Below are positions 7,930 to 16,429 of a stretch of 64,000 bases of DNA, one piece after another (position 1 is the stretch's first letter; every line of letters begins with the position of its first letter). The notes below the pieces were generated by a model. The model made no database searches. It was not told where the DNA came from and saw only the letters and a list, made by a program, of their open reading frames with translations. The position numbers and the translations under genes are program-made. The stretch is from Leptospira sp. 96542. GTDB lineage: Bacteria > Spirochaetota > Leptospiria > Leptospirales > Leptospiraceae. The stretch lies in NCBI GenBank assembly GCA_029310945.1, contig JARJFC010000010.1, positions 1 through 64,000 of the forward strand, in the 5' to 3' direction.

Positions 7930-9443
7930 GTTTTTTTTGCCGATTTCGCAAACACAGGGCCACCTTCTTTTTTAGAAGGGGAGCTCTGTCTGCGGCCACT
8001 CTCATTTGGTTTGCCTTTTGACGAATCTCGGCTTTCGCGACCACCACGGTATCCACCAGATGACCTTCCGCCACCGCCACCACGTCTACCTGGAGGTGGT
8101 GTTTCGTTCCATTCTCCCACCGACTTACCAATTTTTTCAGCACCGCTGATTTTAGTTTTGTCGAGCATTGTGGAGAGGAGTTTCAAAGCCACAGACTTTT
8201 TGTCTTCGAGTTTGAGTAATTTTTCCAAAACTTCTTCCGCATCGGTATGGATGTCTGTTGCAATGATTTTATCCAAAAAGTCTTGTTCACGGCGTACTTG
8301 GACTTCCTTTTTTGTAGGAAGAGAGGCAATGGTAAGGTTGTTACCCGATGTCCCTTTCAATCGGAGGAGTGCTCTCGATTCCCTCGTTGTTACCAAAGTC
8401 ACAGCTTTTCCTGATTTTCCTGCCCGGCCTGTACGTCCAATTCGGTGCGTATAACTTTCGCTATCGAAAGGGAGGTGGAAGTTGATGACAAGAGATAAAT
8501 CCTTCACATCGAGACCACGGGCGGCAACATCCGTTGCTACCAAAATTTTGACCTGGCCATTATGCAAACTTTTCAAAACCTGTTCTCTTTGTTTTTGGTT
8601 GAGATCTCCGTGGAGTGCCTCTACAGGATAACCTTTGAAATTTAAATTTGTTTTTAGATCATCAGCTTCTTTTTTCGTTTTTGTGAATATGATTGCCTTG
8701 TAAGGGTTTTCATAGTCCAAAATACGCACAACGGCCGCATCTCTTTCAGATTCGTCAATTACGTAGTACACTTGTTCGATGTTCTTCGATGATTTTTCTG
8801 TGGGAGTGATTTTTACATGTGCTGGGTGCGTTTGGTACTTACTCGCCAATTTTTTGATGGCATCGGGCATGGTTGCCGAAAAGAGTAAGGTCTGTCTTTC
8901 CTCTGGAAGGAGATTGAATATGGATTCAATGTCTTCCATAAACCCCATGTCCAACATTTCATCGGCTTCATCCAAAATGACCATAGAAGGTTTGAAATTT
9001 TTTAATTCTTTCCCTTTGAGTAAGTCTAGGAGTCGGCCAGGAGTGGCCACCGCCACTTGGGCACCTTTGGTCACTTGGCTAATTTGTTTGGTGTACGATG
9101 CCCCACCATAAATGGTAGTGGTTTTGATACCTAAATTTTTGCCAAGTTTGTACAGTTCATCTGAAACTTGTAGAGCAAGTTCGCGTGTAGGTGTGAGTAC
9201 GAGTACTTGCATTCCATTTGCAACGTTGATCCTGTTCAAACAGGGGAGTCCATAAGCTGCAGTTTTACCGGTACCGGTCTGCGCTTGTGCGATGATGTCT
9301 TTGCCTTCCAATACAAGTGGAATCGCTTGTTTTTGGATAGGGCTTGGAGTTTCGAAGCCTGCTTCAGTGATTCCTTGTAGTATTTCAGGACGTAATCCGA
9401 AGGATTGGAAGTCATTTCCAATTTCGGTGTCTTTGATTGTCAT
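7908..9443 (-). CDS. DEAD-box ATP-dependent RNA helicase with RGG-rich tail
   Basis: 511 aa from the ATG at 9443 (an in-frame TTG lies at 9458). It has the full DEAD motif set: Q motif 'GFETPSPIQKQAIP', motif I 'AQTGTGKTAAYG', Ia 'PTRELA', II 'DEAD', III 'SAT', V 'ATDVAARGLDV' and VI 'HRIGRTGRAG'. The C-terminal 60 residues are a low-complexity Gly/Arg/Ser segment ('GRRGGGGGRSSGGYRGG') ending in a basic tail, typical of DeaD/RhlE-type helicases that bind RNA non-specifically. Likely roles are ribosome assembly, mRNA turnover and cold adaptation. Its 3' end overlaps the convergent methyltransferase gene. Confidence 0.93.
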   Translation of the reverse strand: MTIKDTEIGNDFQSFGLRPEILQGITEAGFETPSPIQKQAIPLVLEGKDIIAQAQTGTGKTAAYGLPCLNRINVANGMQVLVLTPTRELALQVSDELYKLGKNLGIKTTTIYGGASYTKQISQVTKGAQVAVATPGRLLDLLKGKELKNFKPSMVILDEADEMLDMGFMEDIESIFNLLPEERQTLLFSATMPDAIKKLASKYQTHPAHVKITPTEKSSKNIEQVYYVIDESERDAAVVRILDYENPYKAIIFTKTKKEADDLKTNLNFKGYPVEALHGDLNQKQREQVLKSLHNGQVKILVATDVAARGLDVKDLSLVINFHLPFDSESYTHRIGRTGRAGKSGKAVTLVTTRESRALLRLKGTSGNNLTIASLPTKKEVQVRREQDFLDKIIATDIHTDAEEVLEKLLKLEDKKSVALKLLSTMLDKTKISGAEKIGKSVGEWNETPPPGRRGGGGGRSSGGYRGGRESRDSSKGKPNESGRRQSSPSKKEGGPVFAKSAKKTQRFRNK

Positions 9444-9519
9444 GGAAATAGGATACAATAAAAAAATGGCTTTAAAAAGAAAGTCAAAAATACCTAGACT
9501 TGCACTGCCAGATGGAATC

Positions 9520-11172
9520 TCAAAAGTAACGGTTTGCTATTTCTGCAAGCATATGGAAAAGTTCTTCCTTGATGTACGGTTTGGGCAGATAGTATTGGAA
9601 ACCCGATTCCATAATATTTTGTCTTTCTTCTGGCAAACAAAGTCCTGTGCAGGCAATGAAAACAGACTTGGATCCTTTTTTTTGGCATGCAAGCGCAATT
9701 TCTGTTCCATGTTTTTTGGGCATCTCTACATCCAAAAAAACCAAACCAAAATTCTCTTTGGACAAACAGAGTTCCGCTTCGGCTCCGTCCCCTGCTTCTA
9801 TGATATCAAAGGGGTAGTGTTTGAGATAATTTTTTAGCACCTTCCTGTTGAGTGAACTGTCATCAGCAATGAGGACATTTACATTGGGAAATTGTGAAGG
9901 TTCGAATGATTGCTGCATATGGTATGAGACGAAATCTGCTTCCACTTCCTTTATTTGAATGGGGATATGGACTGTGAATTTTGTGCCTTCACCAATGAGT
10001 GAATCTACTTGGATGGAACCATACAATCCTTCGACGGATAGTTTGACTATGGATAGACCAAGACCAGATCCTGAAATCAAACAACCTTCAGGTTTGAATG
10101 AATTGTATTTTTCAAAAAGATTGTCTTTTACTTCTTCTGGAATCCCGGGTCCTGTATCTCTAACTTCGATCATAAGTTCAGGCTGGATGGAATCATTATC
10201 ATTCAAAAAAAGTTTGCACTCCACCAAACCTTTATTTGTAAATTTTACTGCATTGGCAGTTAGGTTCCAAAGTATCTTTTCAATTTTTCTATGGTCTGAA
10301 AAAAATTGGATGGTATTTGGAATTTGGTTTATCAGAACGAATTGGATTCGTTTTCTTTCTGCCTCCCAACTAAAAAATTTCTCTAAGGAAGCCAGTGTGG
10401 GATGAATATTGAACCAATCTTTATGAATGGCATTGGTTTTGTCTTCCAGTCGAGAAAGCTCTATCGTGTCATTGACTAAGTTTAAGATCACTTCACCAGC
10501 ATTTTGGATTTGTTCCACATATTGGTTGATCAAAGGATCAGTTGTGGCTTCACGAATCATCTCCGACATTCCCAAAAGTGAATTGAGTGGGTTACGGATG
10601 TCGTGGCTGATGGCCGCAATGAAATCACGTTTCGCAGCATTTGCCTTGATTGCAAATTCTTTTTCTTTTGTGAGCTGTATGTTCACTTTACGCATGGCAA
10701 TCAAATGAACTACCTGTTTGCCCAAACTTTCAAGCATCGCAATTTGTTCTTTGGTTAGGGTTCGAGGTTTATTGTCGATCACACAGAGTGTGCCCAATTT
10801 ATGTTTGCCATCGATATCCAAGGGAAACCCTGCATAGAAGATCACATTGGGGTCATCCACAACGAGGGGGTTATCAAAAAAACGTTCATCCTTTTTGGCA
10901 TCCTCTACAATGAACATTTTGTCACCGAGGATGGCGTGGGCACAAAAAGCAAGTTCTCGTTTGGTTTCCCGTACTTCCAAACCATGGTGGGACTTAAACC
11001 ACTGTCTGGTTTCATCGAGGAGACTGATGAGGGAAATGGGTGTTTGGCAAATATAGGAGGCGAGTTTTGTGATTTCGTCGAAGAGTTCCTCTTCGGGACT
11101 ATCCATTATATTGTATTGTGCTAGGGCGGAGAGCCTTTCCTCTTCATTGTCTGGTTCTTTCGCAGCTAACAT
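9520..11172 (-). CDS. hybrid sensor: GAF - histidine kinase - receiver
   Basis: 550 aa soluble protein without membrane segments. A GAF domain occupies roughly residues 25-165 ('FCAHAILGDKMFIVEDAKKD', 'FYAGFPL'). The HisKA helix carries the phospho-accepting His in 'FIAAISHDIRNPLNSLLGM' (about residue 190). The ATPase domain has 'NAVKFT', 'DTGPGIPEE' and 'GSGLGLSIVKL'. A C-terminal receiver (about 430-548) has the acidic pair 'IADDS', the phospho-Asp in 'LVFLDVEMPKKHG' and the Lys in 'YLPKPY'. No output domain follows, so signal must pass to a separate partner. The upstream GAF suggests sensing of a small cytosolic ligand or redox state. Confidence 0.93.
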   Translation of the reverse strand: MLAAKEPDNEEERLSALAQYNIMDSPEEELFDEITKLASYICQTPISLISLLDETRQWFKSHHGLEVRETKRELAFCAHAILGDKMFIVEDAKKDERFFDNPLVVDDPNVIFYAGFPLDIDGKHKLGTLCVIDNKPRTLTKEQIAMLESLGKQVVHLIAMRKVNIQLTKEKEFAIKANAAKRDFIAAISHDIRNPLNSLLGMSEMIREATTDPLINQYVEQIQNAGEVILNLVNDTIELSRLEDKTNAIHKDWFNIHPTLASLEKFFSWEAERKRIQFVLINQIPNTIQFFSDHRKIEKILWNLTANAVKFTNKGLVECKLFLNDNDSIQPELMIEVRDTGPGIPEEVKDNLFEKYNSFKPEGCLISGSGLGLSIVKLSVEGLYGSIQVDSLIGEGTKFTVHIPIQIKEVEADFVSYHMQQSFEPSQFPNVNVLIADDSSLNRKVLKNYLKHYPFDIIEAGDGAEAELCLSKENFGLVFLDVEMPKKHGTEIALACQKKGSKSVFIACTGLCLPEERQNIMESGFQYYLPKPYIKEELFHMLAEIANRYF

Positions 11173-11242
11173 TTGGGTTTAGACGAATTCATTTATAAAA
11201 TGAATGGTCATCACAATCAAATCTTTTTTAGTCTAAATACCA

Positions 11243-11764
11243 ATGAAGCGAACAATCCTATTTTTCCTTTTTTCCTCTTTTTTGGTTCTATCCATTTATC
11301 AATGTTCTGAATCAAACCAAGCGCAAGGGCATAAAAAAAAACCAGTCGATCCAAAACTTAAATCAATGCTTTCTGAAATGCAGTATAAAGTCACCCAGGA
11401 AGATGAAACAGAACCAGCGTTTCAAAATGAATATTGGGATCTACATGAGGATGGGATCTATGTGGATATCGTTTCCAAAGAAGTACTTTTTAGCTCCAAA
11501 GATAAATTTGATTCAGGTACAGGTTGGCCAAGTTTCACAAAACCTTTGGTACTAGAAAACGTAGTGGAGATAAAGGATCATTCCTATGGGATGACACGCA
11601 CAGAAGTGCGGAGTAAAAACGCAAATTCGCACCTGGGACATGTATTTGATGATGGCCCGAAACCCACAGGCAAACGATATTGTATGAATTCAGCTTCGAT
11701 GGAATTTATCCCCAAGGCAAAAATGAAAGAAAGGGGATTTGTGTTATGGTTGAAGGATATCTAA
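11243..11764 (+). CDS. msrB: peptide-methionine (R)-S-oxide reductase, probable lipoprotein
   Basis: 173 aa. A signal peptide with a spirochaete-like lipobox ('VLSIYQC', Cys about 21) suggests anchoring in the envelope. The MsrB domain shows '[10 protein letters not shown]', '[18 protein letters not shown]' and 'MNSASMEF'; the Cys in 'RYCMNSAS' is the catalytic residue. The two zinc-binding CxxC pairs of many MsrB proteins are absent, and apart from the lipobox Cys the catalytic Cys is the only one, so no obvious resolving cysteine exists. Predicted role is repair of oxidised methionine in envelope proteins, with an external reductant such as thioredoxin-like or glutathione-like thiols. Confidence 0.92.
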   Translation: MKRTILFFLFSSFLVLSIYQCSESNQAQGHKKKPVDPKLKSMLSEMQYKVTQEDETEPAFQNEYWDLHEDGIYVDIVSKEVLFSSKDKFDSGTGWPSFTKPLVLENVVEIKDHSYGMTRTEVRSKNANSHLGHVFDDGPKPTGKRYCMNSASMEFIPKAKMKERGFVLWLKDI

Positions 11765-11768
11765 GTAA

Positions 11769-12554
11769 CTAAGCCCAAAGGTTCATCATAAATTCTTCAT
11801 CATTACGAAGGGAAATCAGTTTGTATTTGGATTCGTGGATGTCTTCTCTTGTCACATCACGTTTCCAGCGTACATCCACTTTTAGTTTTCGTATTTTTGT
11901 TTGTAATTCCAATAACTCTATCGTGTTGTCGTCTAATTCTTGTTTATAGAGACCCGTAAACAAAGGATAAATCTCACTCGGGGTATCCATTTTGAGTAGT
12001 TCTGCGTGAGTGATGTCGTGGATATGATTCAATGCCCAAATATGTAGGGTAAGGGTTGTGATCCTTTCCAGTTGGGAGATTTCTTCCTTTACATTGCGGG
12101 TCACTTGTTGTTTGAAAAACCGAACCCGTTTTTCTAAGTAATGGATGAGATCTTTTTTTGGGATTTCTTGGTTTTTGTATTTTTCCCAATCTTTTTTTAA
12201 GTCTTCCCAAATGCCTTCCCCGTAAAACACGGATGAGGCTTCCAAAAGTTGAATGGAACCTGGTTCTGCTATTTTCAGCCGGAGTTTGAGTGAATCGGCA
12301 TCTCCCGCAATCATATTGACGGGCGCAACATCTTCGAGTTTTGCCAAAGCCCTAGAAATGGAATCGATGAATTGGGATTTCATTTGGTCTGTGGAATGTG
12401 CCAAAAGATAAAAATTAAGATCAGACTCGGGAGAAGAATCGCCGCGTTCTCGGGAACCATAAAAAATAATTTGATAGGGTTTTGTGGATGGGATGAGTTC
12501 GAGTTCATCCAAAACTTGAACATATAAATTTGGGTTCAGCGCTTCAAATTCCAT
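11769..12554 (-). CDS. nucleotidyltransferase domain protein
   Basis: 261 aa. The N-terminal third holds a pol-beta-type nucleotidyltransferase signature 'IIFYGSRERGDSSPESDLNF' (GS-x10-D-x-D-like pattern) at about residues 28-48. The rest is predicted helical and charged, with no further motif I recognise. The length and the C-terminal helical region resemble proteins in which an NTase domain is fused to a HEPN-like helical bundle, but a diagnostic RxxxxH of HEPN nucleases is not visible. The stop of the small upstream gene (12556-12762) is one base from this start codon, so the two are translationally linked. The substrate is unknown. Confidence 0.8.
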   Translation of the reverse strand: MEFEALNPNLYVQVLDELELIPSTKPYQIIFYGSRERGDSSPESDLNFYLLAHSTDQMKSQFIDSISRALAKLEDVAPVNMIAGDADSLKLRLKIAEPGSIQLLEASSVFYGEGIWEDLKKDWEKYKNQEIPKKDLIHYLEKRVRFFKQQVTRNVKEEISQLERITTLTLHIWALNHIHDITHAELLKMDTPSEIYPLFTGLYKQELDDNTIELLELQTKIRKLKVDVRWKRDVTREDIHESKYKLISLRNDEEFMMNLWA

Positions 12555-12555
12555 A

Positions 12556-12762
12556 CTATTCGAAAAATAATTTCATCCTTGATAGATTGTCTAAAATTGC
12601 CTTAAATGCCCTGTCCCTATCTTCAATTTGGGTGAATGGCAATGATTTTACATTATTCAAATCGTGGTAAATGATTTCAATGGAAGGTTGGTTGGGATTT
12701 TTTTTTATGGAAGCGATATAATCCAAATTGATGACTTCCGACTCTCCTAATTTTAACCACAT
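12556..12762 (-). CDS. small conserved-looking protein upstream of the nucleotidyltransferase
   Basis: 68 aa (begins MWLKLGESEVINLDYIASIK). It is predicted as a short beta-strand pair followed by a helix ('DRAFKAILDNLSRMKLFFE'). No signal peptide, membrane segment or catalytic motif is visible. The single-base gap to the nucleotidyltransferase start supports a real gene in a two-gene operon, possibly a partner of that protein. I cannot name a family. Confidence 0.6.
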   Translation of the reverse strand: MWLKLGESEVINLDYIASIKKNPNQPSIEIIYHDLNNVKSLPFTQIEDRDRAFKAILDNLSRMKLFFE

Positions 12763-12828
12763 GATCGATTCGTTCTCATCAAACCATAACCAATCCTTCC
12801 GATTTGAACATTCTTTTTTTTGGAATGG

Positions 12829-12855
12829 AGCGGTTTACTTCCCAAGAAAACCGCT
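12829..12855. terminator. hairpin at the 3' end of the lipoprotein gene
   Basis: AGCGGTTT and AAACCGCT form a perfect 8-bp stem around an 11-base loop. The right arm overlaps the lipoprotein stop codon. There is no U-run directly after the stem on the minus strand, so it is at best a weak terminator or an RNA-stabilising structure. Confidence 0.4.
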
Positions 12856-13408
12856 AATAAACTTCCAAAGACGACTGGACAAATTGGTCCCAAATTTTTG
12901 CTAAGACTTGCGGCGGTCTGTCGGATTCCACTTCCGTTTCAAAAATGAGTAAAAATCCATTGTGAATGCCTTCCCAGCGGCAGTAGGTTTGTCCCTCGCT
13001 TGCGGGAAAAAGAACCACAGAGCTTTTTTTCGTACCCCATTGGAAATAGAAAACCTGTTCTTTTCCTGGATATTGCGTTTTTAGATACCGAAACTGCGAT
13101 TGGTTTTCACGGTCTGTCGATGATAGTTTGAGGTTTTTGACCAAACCAGAACCAATGCCAATGTACTGAATTTGGTAACTATTGCCTGTGCCAAAAAGAC
13201 TTTCGGAAATAAGAACTTCGAACGGTTGTTTGTCGACCCAGACAGCGTGGTAGGTGAGTCGTAATTCTTGTTGTTTTTCAGAAACAGATTTTGTTGTTTT
13301 TTGTTCTACTTTTGTTTCGATTTCCTTTTGTGTTGGAATTTTTTTTTCTTCCGATTGGCAATGGAGAAGAAAAAAACAAATGATTAAAATTTTAATGACC
13401 CACTTCAT
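12854..13408 (-). CDS. putative lipoprotein downstream of kamA
   Basis: 184 aa from the ATG at 13408, chosen because a strong AAGGAG lies 6 bases upstream; the open frame extends further 5' only inside kamA. The protein begins with a signal peptide and lipobox (MKWVIKILIICFFLLHC), then a Lys/Glu/Gln-rich linker and a beta-rich globular part with 'VLISESLFGTGNSYQIQYIG'. It overlaps the last 17 bases of kamA, so it is translated from the same mRNA. I do not recognise the family. Nothing in the sequence ties it to EF-P modification beyond operon membership. Confidence 0.8.
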   Translation of the reverse strand: MKWVIKILIICFFLLHCQSEEKKIPTQKEIETKVEQKTTKSVSEKQQELRLTYHAVWVDKQPFEVLISESLFGTGNSYQIQYIGIGSGLVKNLKLSSTDRENQSQFRYLKTQYPGKEQVFYFQWGTKKSSVVLFPASEGQTYCRWEGIHNGFLLIFETEVESDRPPQVLAKIWDQFVQSSLEVY

Positions 13409-14456
13409 ATTGGTCTCCTTTGTAGTTTTGGAAATGGTAACTTCCATTTTCTTTTTTTTGAAAATAGTTGGGTGTGAGTAGAACTTTCCCACCACCACCC
13501 GTTAGGTCTTTTACATAATGGGGAATGGTAATGCCAGAATGGAATCCTCGCAAAGCCTGATAAATCCGAATGCCTTCTTCGATGGGTACAACAAAATCTG
13601 AACTTCCAAACACTTCATCACACTGATGGAGGTAGTATGGTTTGATTCCAATGGAGATGAGTTTGTAATTGAGTTCTGATAAAATCTTTGGGTCGTCGTT
13701 GATCCCACGCAAAAGTACAGATTGATTGAGTACACTCACAAATCCTTTTGTGGCCAAACGTTTGGTTGCCTCCGCCACTTCGGTTGTGATTTCCTTAGGG
13801 TGGTTAAAATGTGTGACAAGGTAGAGTGGAAAAAATTCAGAAAAAATTTTGCATAAATCGTCTGTTATGCGCATGGGTAAAGTGACCAAATAACGGCTAT
13901 GGATACGGATATGGTTGATATGTGGGATCTTTTTTAATTCCGATAATAAATAGTGAATTTGGTTGTCAGAAAGTGTGAGGGGATCTCCGCCAGAAAGGAT
14001 CACTTCTTTAATGGAAGGGGTGTTTTGAAAATAGGTGAGGGCTTTTTCCCATTCTGCTTTGTTGGGAGTTTCTTCTGGGTCAGAAACCTTTCGTTTCCGA
14101 GTACAAAACCGACAGTACACCGCACAGACATGAGAGATGTACCAAATGGCTCGGTCGGGGTATCGGTGTGTGACACCTTTTACGGGCATAAATCTTTCTT
14201 CCGCCAAAGGATCTTCCACTTCGTTGGGGAGTGCTACAAGTTCACCTGCCCTTGGGATCACTTGTTTGCGAATGGGGCAGTTAGGATTCTTTGGATCGAT
14301 GAGGCCAAAATAATAGGGTGTAACAGAAAAACTAAAATTGTTTAAGGCTTTGGGGAAACTTGCAATTTCTTCTGGGGTGAGAACTAGTCTCGACTGAACG
14401 GTTGGCAAATCCGTGATTCGGTTTTGAAGTTGCCATTTCCAATCACTTGTATCCAT
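13392..14456 (-). CDS. kamA: KamA-family lysine 2,3-aminomutase (EpmB role likely)
   Basis: 354 aa radical SAM, PLP-dependent enzyme. The cluster motif is 'HVCAVYCRFCTRKR' (CxxxCxxC). The SAM-binding GGD is 'VILSGGDPLTLSD', and the PLP lysine is in 'LTGGGGKVLLTPNY'. Two Asp residues that bind the lysine epsilon-amino group in clostridial KamA appear conserved ('YYLHQCDEVFG' and 'HYVKDLTGGGG'), so it looks closer to true lysine 2,3-aminomutase than to E. coli EpmB, although it lacks the long KamA C-terminus. It is divergent from efp, and epmA is in the same window, so supplying beta-lysine for EF-P is the likeliest role. ATG at 14456 is preferred over an in-frame TTG at 14492, which would run into the efp -35 region. 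Confidence 0.88.
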   Translation of the reverse strand: MDTSDWKWQLQNRITDLPTVQSRLVLTPEEIASFPKALNNFSFSVTPYYFGLIDPKNPNCPIRKQVIPRAGELVALPNEVEDPLAEERFMPVKGVTHRYPDRAIWYISHVCAVYCRFCTRKRKVSDPEETPNKAEWEKALTYFQNTPSIKEVILSGGDPLTLSDNQIHYLLSELKKIPHINHIRIHSRYLVTLPMRITDDLCKIFSEFFPLYLVTHFNHPKEITTEVAEATKRLATKGFVSVLNQSVLLRGINDDPKILSELNYKLISIGIKPYYLHQCDEVFGSSDFVVPIEEGIRIYQALRGFHSGITIPHYVKDLTGGGGKVLLTPNYFQKKENGSYHFQNYKGDQYEVGH

Positions 14457-14477
14457 CTCTTTATGACCATACTTCGG

Positions 14478-14506
14478 TTGACACTTGGGCAAGTCCCTCG
14501 GATTTT
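14478..14506 (+). promoter_or_regulatory. candidate efp promoter
   Basis: A perfect TTGACA (14478-14483) is followed after 17 bases by a weak -10 GATTTT (14501-14506). Transcription would begin near 14513, giving a leader of about a dozen bases before the efp ATG at 14526. The site lies in the gap between the divergent kamA and efp starts. Confidence 0.4.
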
Positions 14507-14525
14507 GTTTACGAGCATTGAAATT

Positions 14526-15092
14526 ATGACATTAGGCATTACAGAAGTAAAAAAAGGCATGATCCTTAAAATCGACAACGAACTCTATTCCGTTGTTAAA
14601 ACCGAATTCGTGAACCCGGGAAAGGGATCGGCATTCATTCGCACCAAACTCAAAAACATTGTCCGCGATTCTAGCATTGAACGAACCTTCAAAGCGGCTG
14701 AAAAATTAGAAAGTGTGGATTTGGAACGTAGGAAGATGCAGTATTGTTACTCCGATGGGGATCAAATCATCTTTATGGATGTGAACGATTACGAACAAAT
14801 CCCTGTGTCCAAAGACTATGTCGAAGACATCCTACCCTTTATGAAAGAAGAGACCCAAGTGGAAGTTTCTTTCTACCAAGAGAAACCAATTGGAGTGACA
14901 CCTCCCAATTTTGCCGTACTCGAAGTTACCTATGCAGAAGACGGGTTGAAGGGAGACACCACAGGCCTCGCTCTCAAACGAGTGACAGTGGAAACGGGTG
15001 GTGAGATCAACGTTCCCATTTTTATCAAACAAGGGGACAGTGTCAAAATTGACCTACGTGACCTAACCTATGTGGAGAGGGTAAATAAGTAG
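14526..15092 (+). CDS. efp: translation elongation factor P
   Basis: 188 aa, the normal EF-P length. The tip loop that carries the modified lysine is 'FVNPGKGSAFIRTKLKN', with Lys in the PGKG position that receives beta-lysine in the EpmA/EpmB system. Domain II/III landmarks are 'SVTPPNFAVLEVTYAE', 'GLKGDTTGLALKRV' and 'VPIFIKQGDSVKIDLR'. The start is the ATG at 14526; the frame is open further upstream only through the kamA promoter region. EF-P relieves ribosome stalling at polyproline stretches. mtnB begins two bases after its stop, so efp heads a five-gene plus-strand run. Confidence 0.96.
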   Translation: MTLGITEVKKGMILKIDNELYSVVKTEFVNPGKGSAFIRTKLKNIVRDSSIERTFKAAEKLESVDLERRKMQYCYSDGDQIIFMDVNDYEQIPVSKDYVEDILPFMKEETQVEVSFYQEKPIGVTPPNFAVLEVTYAEDGLKGDTTGLALKRVTVETGGEINVPIFIKQGDSVKIDLRDLTYVERVNK

Positions 15093-15094
15093 GT

Positions 15095-15721
15095 TTGGAT
15101 CCTTCGGTTTCTTTACGAGAACTCACCAAACTCTCTCATCTTTATTATGAACGGCAGTGGATGTTCGCCACTGCTGGTAATCTTTCTTACCGCGAACCAG
15201 GAAGTGACGAATTTTGGATCACTGCTTCTGGCAAACACAAAGGCGAGTTAGGCGAAACTGACTTTGTATCTGTAAACGTTCAATCTGGCAATGTAATTTC
15301 TGCAGGTGTTGGGTTAAAACCTTCAGCGGAAACAACCATCCATAGGGTGGTTTACAAACATTTAACTAGTGCTAACGCAGCCTTACATGTTCATACAATT
15401 GAATCCAACCTATTGGACTATTCTCTATCCCCAAAAAACGACATTATGGAAGTGCAGGTGCCACCCATTGAGATGATCAAAGCCTTTGGGATCTGGGATG
15501 AAAAACCAAATCTCACCATGCCTGTGTTTTATAATTATGGATCTGTTCCCAAAATTGCAGATAAAATTGAAAGTTACTTTGAAACAAAGGGTGCACCCAA
15601 ACTTCCTTTTTTACTCATTGAGGGTCATGGACCAACCGTTTGGGGTAATTCCATTGCTGAGGCAAATCGACACCTAGAAGCTGTTAGCTTTTTGTTTAAG
15701 GTGATGGCCTATCAAAAATGA
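15095..15721 (+). CDS. mtnB: methylthioribulose-1-phosphate dehydratase
   Basis: 208 aa class II aldolase-fold enzyme. Zinc ligands are visible in 'LHVHTIESNL' (HxH), with the catalytic Glu nearby in 'EVQVPPIEMIK' and a third His in 'IEGHGPTVWG'. N-terminal 'MFATAGNLSYRE' and 'WITASGKHKGEL' are typical of MtnB. It dehydrates methylthioribulose-1-P in the methionine salvage pathway. The start codon is TTG two bases after the efp stop. The last four bases overlap the next SDR gene. No other methionine-salvage enzyme is adjacent. Confidence 0.88.
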   Translation: MDPSVSLRELTKLSHLYYERQWMFATAGNLSYREPGSDEFWITASGKHKGELGETDFVSVNVQSGNVISAGVGLKPSAETTIHRVVYKHLTSANAALHVHTIESNLLDYSLSPKNDIMEVQVPPIEMIKAFGIWDEKPNLTMPVFYNYGSVPKIADKIESYFETKGAPKLPFLLIEGHGPTVWGNSIAEANRHLEAVSFLFKVMAYQK

Positions 15722-16428
15722 GTATGGATACCGATGTATTTATTTTTGGCATTGGTTCAGGGATCGGTAAATCACTCTTTCAGCGTTTTTTAAAGGAACC
15801 GAACACCAATGTTTTCGGATTTTCCCGAAAGGGTGAGGAGAAACTCCACGAATTTCAGTCAAAAAAAAGTTATGTACTGGATCTAACGAAGGAAGACCAA
15901 CTGGAAGAATTGAATCATTTTTTTCAAATCCATTTGAAAAAAAGGTTCCAAACAGTCCAGAAATTGGTAGTGTACTTTGCTCATGGTGATGGGGTGTTTG
16001 GTCCAGTGGAAAAAGCAGAAACAAAATCGATCCATAGTCATTTCCAGCTGAACGTATATTCTCTATTTGCCCTTTGTAAAATTTTCCACCAAGCATTGCC
16101 GACGTATCATTCCACAAATTTTGTCTTTATGGGTTCCACAGCGGGGAGGATCGGGTTTCCTGAATCCACTTTGTACTGTGCTTCCAAACATGCAGTGACT
16201 GGTTTTGCGAAGTCACTCAGGGAAGAATGGAAAACGTGGGGCGCCAAGGTGGTGCAGGTGCATTTGGGTGCCGTGGCCACGGAAATTTGGGATTCTCGTC
16301 CAGAGTTTGACAAAAATGATATGGTATCTGTGGACGACTGCGCGGAATATTTATTAGGGATTTCCCACTTGCCAGATTCTGTATTTTTAGATGAAGTAGC
16401 CATTACTCCAAGGAAAGGAATCCTATAG
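15718..16428 (+). CDS. short-chain dehydrogenase (atypical SDR)
   Basis: 236 aa. A Rossmann start with a degenerate glycine motif ('VFIFGIGSGIGKSLFQRF') and the active site 'YCASKHAVTGFAKSL' with Tyr and Lys; the upstream Ser is in 'FMGSTAGRIG'. The usual NNAG is replaced by 'YFAHGDG'. It overlaps mtnB by 4 bases (ATGA) and is followed 1 base later by a second SDR, so it is firmly in this operon. It is related to its neighbour but diverged. The substrate is unknown. Confidence 0.85.
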   Translation: MSMDTDVFIFGIGSGIGKSLFQRFLKEPNTNVFGFSRKGEEKLHEFQSKKSYVLDLTKEDQLEELNHFFQIHLKKRFQTVQKLVVYFAHGDGVFGPVEKAETKSIHSHFQLNVYSLFALCKIFHQALPTYHSTNFVFMGSTAGRIGFPESTLYCASKHAVTGFAKSLREEWKTWGAKVVQVHLGAVATEIWDSRPEFDKNDMVSVDDCAEYLLGISHLPDSVFLDEVAITPRKGIL

Positions 16429-16429
16429 A

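Noticed and set aside
7901..8143. Minus-strand ORF with AT/V-rich sequence at the end of the helicase gene
   Set aside because: Out-of-frame reading of the repetitive RGG-coding tail.
14424..14525. N-terminal extension of EF-P (34 residues)
   Set aside because: Runs through the kamA start and the TTGACA box; EF-P from the ATG at 14526 has the normal 188 residues.
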